From assembly GCF_025567095.1 (NCBI RefSeq), contig NZ_JAOQJH010000002.1: 64,000 bases of DNA; one strand, given 5' to 3'. A model generated the notes under the pieces. That model was not told where the DNA came from. It saw nothing but the letters and a program-made list of their open reading frames with translations, and made no database searches. Shown here in pieces: positions 59,372-64,000 of the stretch. The stretch comes from Anthropogastromicrobium aceti (GTDB lineage Bacteria; Bacillota; Clostridia; Lachnospirales; Lachnospiraceae). Both the position numbers and the translations under genes were made by a program. Numbering within the stretch: position 1 is the stretch's first letter; the number at the start of each line of letters is the position of its first letter.

Positions 59372-60331
59372 TTAGAATAATGCGTACTCAGGATCGATCT
59401 TCTTAACAGCAAAGTTGCTTGCCATAACGATACAGAATCCGATGATTGACTGATACAGACCGACTGCAGATGCTGTTGAGAAGTTAAAGTCTGTGATTGT
59501 ACTTCGATATACGTATGTCTCAATAATATCAGTTGTCTCATATAACATTGGGTTTGTACCAACGATGTTGTAGAACAGACCAAAGTTTCCTTTTACGATA
59601 CCGCCGAGTGCGAACAAAAGTAAGATAACGATTGTGCTTCGAAGACTTGGCAGAACAATGTAGCGAATCTTCTGGAAACAGTTTGCACCATCCACTCTTG
59701 CTGCCTCGATGATAGAAGTATCAATACCACAGATAGATGCGAAATAAACAACTGAGTTATAACCAGTTACCTGCCACAGATATACGACAATTAAGATTGG
59801 TGGCCATACACTCTTATCGGAATACGGCTGCCATTTTTCCATACCCAGCTTTACTAAAATACCATTGATAAATCCGGTATCGTAGTTTAACAGGTTGAAT
59901 ACAAGGAAACCAACAAGAACCTGTGAGATGAAGTATGGAAGGAACATCAATGTCTGTGAAACCTTCTTAAAATACTTATTGTGGATCTCGTTTAACAAAA
60001 CTGCCATTAACATCGCAATGATGTTTCCTAAGAAGATGAAAGCCAAGTTGTAAAGAATCGTGTTCTTTGTCAGGTCGAGGAGCTTTCCAGACTGCATTAG
60101 AAACTCAAAGTTTTTCAGACCCACAAACTTGCTTCCGAAAATACCGTCTCTGTAATTGTACTTAACGAATGCCACATAGATACCTGGGAGCGGCATGTAG
60201 TTAAATGCAAAGAAGAATATGATTGCCGGTACACACATCAGTGTCAGTACACGATACTTTTTAAGGTTATAGAAAAAGCCATGCTTTCTCTTGTACTGAT
60301 ACTGGGGTAAAGTTGATGTTTGCTTTGCCAT
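59372..60331 (-). CDS. Carbohydrate ABC permease (LplB/YteP-type)
   Basis: A 319-residue permease of the MalF class. The first helix YRVLTLMCVPAIIFFFAFNY, the YVAFVKYNYRDGIFGSKFVG segment and the EAA loop IDTSIIEAARVDGANCFQKI are diagnostic. It is the first gene of the galactoside operon. ATG 60331 is preceded by AAGGAGGG; the 28 extra codons upstream run through the leader and are not used. Confidence 0.93.
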   Translation of the reverse strand: MAKQTSTLPQYQYKRKHGFFYNLKKYRVLTLMCVPAIIFFFAFNYMPLPGIYVAFVKYNYRDGIFGSKFVGLKNFEFLMQSGKLLDLTKNTILYNLAFIFLGNIIAMLMAVLLNEIHNKYFKKVSQTLMFLPYFISQVLVGFLVFNLLNYDTGFINGILVKLGMEKWQPYSDKSVWPPILIVVYLWQVTGYNSVVYFASICGIDTSIIEAARVDGANCFQKIRYIVLPSLRSTIVILLLFALGGIVKGNFGLFYNIVGTNPMLYETTDIIETYVYRSTITDFNFSTASAVGLYQSIIGFCIVMASNFAVKKIDPEYALF

Positions 60332-60419
60332 GTTACCCTCCTTAATAATAATAAAGAATAAAATTTGAATTTCAGCCACTGCTGCGCTCGCGGTTATAAA
60401 GTTATTTTGACGCATTTAT

Positions 60420-60433
60420 GAAACCGCTTTCAT
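60420..60433. promoter_or_regulatory. LacI/cre-type operator in the lplB leader
   Basis: TGAAACCGCTTTCA is a perfect match to the catabolite-responsive consensus TGWAANCGNTNWCA and fits LacI-family operators. It lies about 90 bp before the permease start. Confidence 0.75.
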
Positions 60434-60524
60434 CTTTCTCATAAAAAAAATAAATTCATGTCACATTATGTATATTTTCTATCAGAAAGGTGAGGTTTCA
60501 TTCGTGCATTTCAACTATCCTTGC

Positions 60525-60573
60525 TGAAACCCTTTTCATAGCTTTATTATATATTTTTTATCTGATATGTCAA
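60525..60573 (-). promoter_or_regulatory. Promoter and operator of the galactoside operon
   Basis: TTGACA (60573-60568) and TATAAT (60551-60546), both perfect, have a 16-bp spacer. Directly downstream, at the transcription start, lies TGAAACCCTTTTCA (60525-60538), an operator-like site one base off the cre consensus. The gap 60332-60753 holds only these elements, the lacI terminator and the site at 60734. Confidence 0.8.
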
Positions 60574-60649
60574 CATATTTTTGCGCATTCTAACATCTTT
60601 GTAATAACTCACTAATATGCAAGCCTTTTTATTGTGCATGTTTTACAAT

Positions 60650-60679
60650 TAAAATAGGAGTGAACATATGTCACTCCTT
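60650..60679 (-). terminator. Terminator of the LacI-family regulator gene
   Basis: AGGAGTGA and TCACTCCT with a 7-nt loop are followed on the minus strand by ATTTTAATT. Confidence 0.65.
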
Positions 60680-60733
60680 GATTTCTTGTTATACTAGCCT
60701 ATTTTGCCTATTTTCTGTCTTCCTTTGACCTTA

Positions 60734-60747
60734 TGAAACCACTTTCA
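60734..60747. promoter_or_regulatory. Third LacI-type operator-like site
   Basis: TGAAACCACTTTCA lies just after the regulator's stop codon, about 160 bp upstream of the galactoside promoter; it could support DNA looping with 60420 and 60525. Confidence 0.5.
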
Positions 60748-60753
60748 TATTCC

Positions 60754-61797
60754 TCAAAGATTTTCTTCAGGCACATGTGTGCAGGAATCTCTTACGCTAA
60801 TACCAACCGGAACCATATAGTCCTCAGGGCATGTCTCGTTCTCTGATGCACGGATTGCTGCCTCTACAAGATGCTTTGCAAACTCTGTATAGTTGGCTCC
60901 TACTGATGTCAATGCTGGTGTCAATGCACCTGACAGGTACGTATTATCAAATGCTACTACTGAGATATCCTGCGGAACACGAAGTCCTTCATCGTGAATT
61001 GCCCTAAGTACACCTGCTGCCGTAAAATCGTTGATTGCCACTATTGCTGTTGGTCGATCTGGATTTTTTAAAAGCTCTTTCGTACAGTTGTAACCGCTAT
61101 CATTAGAATAATCAATGGAATCAAATACGTAATCTTCACGATATACAATTCCTCTTTGCCTAAGCATTGTGCGATATCGCATACGCTTTTCCAGTGTAGA
61201 CTTCGCATCCTTTCGTCCGCCAATTGTTGCAATCTTTTCATGACCAAGACTAAATAAATAGTCCATCGCCAGATCCATGCTGCCGCCCTCATCAAGATGT
61301 ATCTTACAATTTCTCACACCTACAGGACGATTTGTTGCTATAATTGGTGTGCTTTCCAAGATATGATTTAGCTGTTCTACATATTCTTCATCTACCGCAA
61401 TTCTGTCTATTACACCGCCAACTACGATAATTGCATCCACCTGCTGCTCATACAACTTCATTAACTGCTTTTTTTCAAGCTCTGGATCACCCAACGACGT
61501 AAGCATCAACAGCAGATAACCTGCTTTATCTGCTGCTTTTTCACATTCTGTCGCTACCGCTGAATAGAATGGGCTGTAAATATCAGCAATCATTAGACCA
61601 ATCGACCTTGTTTTTGAGTTACTAAGACCTTGTGCCAGCGCATTTGGTGTGTATCCATATTTTTGTATCACGCTTTGTACTTTTTCACGCTTTTCTTTAC
61701 TGACTCTGGCGTTATTGGTCAGCACGCGCGAAACTGTTGCCGGAGATACACCAGCCTCTTTTGCGATCGTATAAATATTCGCACGCTCTTTTGCCAT
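60754..61797 (-). CDS. LacI-family transcriptional regulator
   Basis: A 347-residue regulator with an N-terminal LacI helix-turn-helix (NIYTIAKEAGVSPATVSRVL and hinge helix SKEKREKVQSVIQKYGYTPN) and a periplasmic-binding-protein-like sensor domain (RSIGLMIADIYSPFYSAVAT; PTAIVAINDFTAAGVLRAIH). It lies upstream of, and in the same direction as, the galactoside operon and has an operator-like site in its own leader, so autoregulation and operon control are likely. The ATG at 61797 is chosen by homology; its AAAGG is 13 bp away. Confidence 0.92.
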   Translation of the reverse strand: MAKERANIYTIAKEAGVSPATVSRVLTNNARVSKEKREKVQSVIQKYGYTPNALAQGLSNSKTRSIGLMIADIYSPFYSAVATECEKAADKAGYLLLMLTSLGDPELEKKQLMKLYEQQVDAIIVVGGVIDRIAVDEEYVEQLNHILESTPIIATNRPVGVRNCKIHLDEGGSMDLAMDYLFSLGHEKIATIGGRKDAKSTLEKRMRYRTMLRQRGIVYREDYVFDSIDYSNDSGYNCTKELLKNPDRPTAIVAINDFTAAGVLRAIHDEGLRVPQDISVVAFDNTYLSGALTPALTSVGANYTEFAKHLVEAAIRASENETCPEDYMVPVGISVRDSCTHVPEENL

Positions 61798-61852
61798 AAA
61801 TGTACCATGCCTTTCTGTCACCCGCTGTGCAATTTTTATTCAAATTGTCCTT

Positions 61853-61866
61853 TGCAAGCGGTTTCA
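61853..61866. promoter_or_regulatory. Operator-like site upstream of the LacI gene
   Basis: TGCAAGCGGTTTCA is the reverse complement of the 60420 site at 13 of 14 positions, about 55 bp before the regulator start codon. Confidence 0.6.
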
Positions 61867-61971
61867 AACCTCTTTTCTTTAACTATACATGATATTTTTT
61901 TCTTTGGCAATGGAAAATTTTCCTATTTTCAAGGAAATTTGTGTTTCAACAGTTCACTCGTCATGCTAGCT

Positions 61972-62075
61972 GTCTCAGTAAACTGAGACGACAAATTTCA
62001 TGCTTGCATAGAAATTTGACAGATCAGCAGGACGAAGTGGACGCTACGAAAGCCCTTCGGTGCAGTGATTTCGTC
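61972..62075. other. Cluster of inverted repeats, possible structured RNA
   Basis: No gene is seen in 61867-62144. Three stems follow one another: GTCTCAGT with its complement (61972-61989), AAATTTCATGC with a one-bulge complement (61993-62017), and GACGAA/TTCGTC (62031-62075) enclosing CGAA/TTCG. The last part is clearly more G+C-rich than the surroundings. Confidence 0.4.
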
Positions 62076-62093
62076 GGCGGACCAAATAATAGC

Positions 62094-62131
62094 AAAAACC
62101 ACTGGAGATCATTCCCCAATGGTTTTTATAC
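62094..62131 (-). terminator. Terminator of pflA
   Basis: On the minus strand ACCATTGGGGA and TCTCCAGTGGT pair through two G-U pairs, followed by TTTTT. The wobble pairs exist only in the minus-strand RNA, which fixes the direction. Confidence 0.85.
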
Positions 62132-62144
62132 AAATTTATGGCTT

Positions 62145-62897
62145 TTATGCGTTCTTGTAGCGATTGTACTCGTCTACGCAAAGAATCTTTCTTGCCAGTT
62201 CGACTTCTTCCTTGGTTGGAGTCGGTACACCTTCAAGACCATACTTGATTCCAAGCTCTTTCCATTTGAATACTCCGAGTGTATGGTATGGAAGTACATC
62301 GATACGATATACATTATTTAAGGTGCTGATGAACTCATGAAGTTTTGTCAGTGACTCTTCGTCGCTGTTGATGCCTGGTACAAGCACGTGACGGATCCAG
62401 ATTGGCTTATTGATATCGGAAAGATATCTTGCCATATCAAGGATATTCTCGTTTGTCTTGCCAGTCAACGCCTTGTGCTTTTCTGGATCAATATGCTTTA
62501 AATCAAAGAGAAGCACGTCTGTATTTGTCATCAGTTGCTCTAACTGTCCGAAGAATGGCTCTTCTCTCGTAAATGGCTCTCCTGCGGTGTCGATACATGT
62601 ATTGATCTTTAACTTCTTTGCCTTTGCAAACAGATCGTTCATGAACTCCATCTGTAAAAGTGGCTCTCCTCCACTTACAGTGATGCCGCCCTTGTCGCCC
62701 CAATAATTTCTATAACGAACTGCCTTTTCTAAAATTTCGTCAGCTGTTAAAAGCTGTACGTCTTTCTTTGCCCATGTATCTGGATTGTGGCAATATTTAC
62801 AGCGCAAATTGCAGCCATTTAAAAACACGAGATAACGAACTCCTGGTCCGTCTGCAGAACCAAAAGATTCCAAAGAATGAACAACGCCTTGAATCAT
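62145..62897 (-). CDS. pflA: Pyruvate formate-lyase activating enzyme
   Basis: A 250-residue radical SAM enzyme that installs the glycyl radical in PflB. The cluster motif is CNLRCKYCHNPDTW, the GGITVSGGEPLLQMEF motif follows, and VLLFDLKHIDPEKHKALTG and WIRHVLVPGINSDEE complete the PflA pattern. The start at 62897 has AAAGGAAA upstream; earlier in-frame codons are not supported. It lies after pflB and its terminator-like hairpin. Confidence 0.95.
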   Translation of the reverse strand: MIQGVVHSLESFGSADGPGVRYLVFLNGCNLRCKYCHNPDTWAKKDVQLLTADEILEKAVRYRNYWGDKGGITVSGGEPLLQMEFMNDLFAKAKKLKINTCIDTAGEPFTREEPFFGQLEQLMTNTDVLLFDLKHIDPEKHKALTGKTNENILDMARYLSDINKPIWIRHVLVPGINSDEESLTKLHEFISTLNNVYRIDVLPYHTLGVFKWKELGIKYGLEGVPTPTKEEVELARKILCVDEYNRYKNA

Positions 62898-62956
62898 AAT
62901 TTTTTTCCTTTCTTGTTTTGTGAACTTCATATCTTCACGTTTACTATTATTTTGTA

Positions 62957-62997
62957 GTAAAACAGGCGGGAGTGCCAAAGCACCCTCCGCCTGTATT
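62957..62997 (-). terminator. Partial terminator between pflB and pflA
   Basis: ACAGGCGG and CCGCCTGT (62962-62969 and 62987-62994) with inner GTGC/GCAC pairs form a strong stem followed by TTTTAC on the minus strand. It lets pflB be expressed above pflA. Confidence 0.85.
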
Positions 62998-63071
62998 AGT
63001 TTTATAAATTTACAGCAAATCTATTCTGATTTGTTCAGATCGAAATCAATCGAGTCTGTCACTGCTCCTAA

Positions 63072-64000
63072 TTACAGGAAGGAATGGCAAGTTCTCTTGA
63101 TAACGTCGTCCTGCTGCTCCTTGGTCAGATCGATGAACTTAACTGCATAACCAGATACACGAATTGTGAAGTTAGCATACTCTGGCTTCTCCGGATGTGC
63201 CTGGCAATCCAGAAGCTTCTCAACACCAAATACGTTTACGTTCAGGTGATGAGCACCATTTGCAAAGTAGCCATCCATAGCCTGTACAAGGTTGTTTACG
63301 CGCTCTTCGTCAGTGTTTCCAAGTGCACTCGGGTTGATGGTCTGGGTATTGGAAATACCATCCAGAGCCCACTCGTATGGCAGCTTAGCAACAGAGTTCA
63401 GAGATGCAAGCAGACCGTTCTTCTCAGCGCCGTAAGACGGGTTAGCACCTGGAGACAGTGGCTCACCAGCTGGACGACCATCCGGAAGAGCACCAGTAGC
63501 CTTACCATAAACTACGTTAGAAGTAATGGTCAGGATAGAGGTTGTCGGCTCAGAGTTACGATAGGTGTGACGCTTCTTGATCTTGGTCAGGAACTGTCTT
63601 AACAGCTCTACAGCGATGTCATCTGCACGATCATCATCGTTACCGTAGCGTGGGAAGTCTCCCTCGATCTCATAATCAACAACCAGACCGTCCTCATCAC
63701 GTACAGTCTTAACCTTTGCGTACTTAATAGCACTTAAGGAGTCAACTGTGTGAGAGAATCCTGCGATACCAGTAGCGAATGTACGACGTACATCAGTATC
63801 GATCAGAGCCATCTCAGCTGCCTCATAGTAGTACTTGTCATGCATATACTGGATCAGGTTCAGAGTATTTACATACATTCCTGCCAGCCAATCCATCATA
63901 ACGTCATACTTCTTAACAACTTCATCATAATCCAGATACTCGGAAGTGATCGGCTTGTATGCCGGACCTACCTGAGCCTTTGTCTTCTCATCAACACCAC
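63072..64000 (-). CDS. pflB: Pyruvate formate-lyase (3' part, cut by the window edge)
   Basis: The C-terminal 309 residues of pyruvate formate-lyase (formate C-acetyltransferase), which splits pyruvate with CoA into acetyl-CoA and formate. The frame is open to the window edge at 64000, so the N-terminal part with the catalytic Cys pair is not seen. The glycyl-radical motif is present close to the end, TIRVSGYAVKFIDLTKEQQ, with the radical Gly in SGYA. Other landmarks are GIAGFSHTVDSLSAIKYAKV and TITSNVVYGKATGALPDGR. It is followed by a terminator-like hairpin and pflA, the normal arrangement. Confidence 0.95.
   Translation of the reverse strand, partial: GVDEKTKAQVGPAYKPITSEYLDYDEVVKKYDVMMDWLAGMYVNTLNLIQYMHDKYYYEAAEMALIDTDVRRTFATGIAGFSHTVDSLSAIKYAKVKTVRDEDGLVVDYEIEGDFPRYGNDDDRADDIAVELLRQFLTKIKKRHTYRNSEPTTSILTITSNVVYGKATGALPDGRPAGEPLSPGANPSYGAEKNGLLASLNSVAKLPYEWALDGISNTQTINPSALGNTDEERVNNLVQAMDGYFANGAHHLNVNVFGVEKLLDCQAHPEKPEYANFTIRVSGYAVKFIDLTKEQQDDVIKRTCHSFL

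Overview
The window is about 64 kb of a low-to-moderate G+C Firmicutes chromosome. Gut Lachnospiraceae is the best guess. This rests on the style of ribosome-binding sites (AGGAGG), signal peptides followed by Ala/Glu/Ser-rich linkers, many cytoplasmic glycoside hydrolases, a pyruvate formate-lyase pair, and an F-type ATP synthase whose rotor looks Na+-type. That placement is inference; no 16S gene is present.

Layout. 0-12 kb is a glycan and envelope region: a YfcE-like phosphodiesterase, a secreted M28 peptidase, a minus-strand operon GH43 - CapA-like - GH127 - discoidin-like protein (arabinose-containing glycans), a stand-alone MraY-like transferase and a LacZ-type GH2 beta-galactosidase. 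12-21 kb is mixed: PanE-like reductase, an AAA-like ATPase with PD-(D/E)XK nuclease, an unusual degenerate CTTTTGTA repeat tract, SuhB, a PF06541 membrane protein overlapping a MATE exporter tail to tail, a DUF2325 protein, cysK behind a strong palindromic operator, and an orphan solute-binding protein. 21-28 kb is an iron/metal locus (feoA-feoA-feoB-FeoB-associated Cys-rich peptide-fur, then a DUF6110-like protein and a P1B-type ATPase) with two Fur-box-like palindromes. 28-34 kb has a GH31 enzyme and a NatAB-like ABC exporter. 34-41.5 kb is a complete atp operon (Z-I-B-E-F-H-A-G-D-C); its c subunit carries two carboxylates. tRNA-Tyr and tRNA-Leu follow.

42-45 kb holds a HAD phosphatase, a truncated IS200/IS605-type TnpB remnant lying inside the N-terminal stub of an AAA/PD-(D/E)XK gene, and an intact second paralogue of that family. 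45.3-52.3 kb is the most interesting part: a five-gene operon (136-aa secreted protein, 334-aa secreted protein, two ABC permeases, one ABC ATPase), a LytTR regulator whose receiver domain lacks the phospho-acceptor Asp, a divergent 63-aa secreted peptide, and a 641-aa double HTH-TPR regulator convergent with the peptide gene. A perfect 23-bp inverted repeat spans the two divergent promoters, and a 21-bp-period direct repeat sits upstream of the operon promoter. I infer a peptide-sensing cascade (HTH-TPR -> LytTR -> secreted protein and ABC transporter).

52.3-62 kb is a beta-galactoside utilisation cluster (LacI regulator, LplB/LplC-type permeases, solute-binding protein, GH35, GH2) with LacI/cre-type operators and terminators placed between genes to grade expression. 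The window ends with pflA and the 3' part of pflB. All statements of homology come from recognising motifs by eye; no database search was made.
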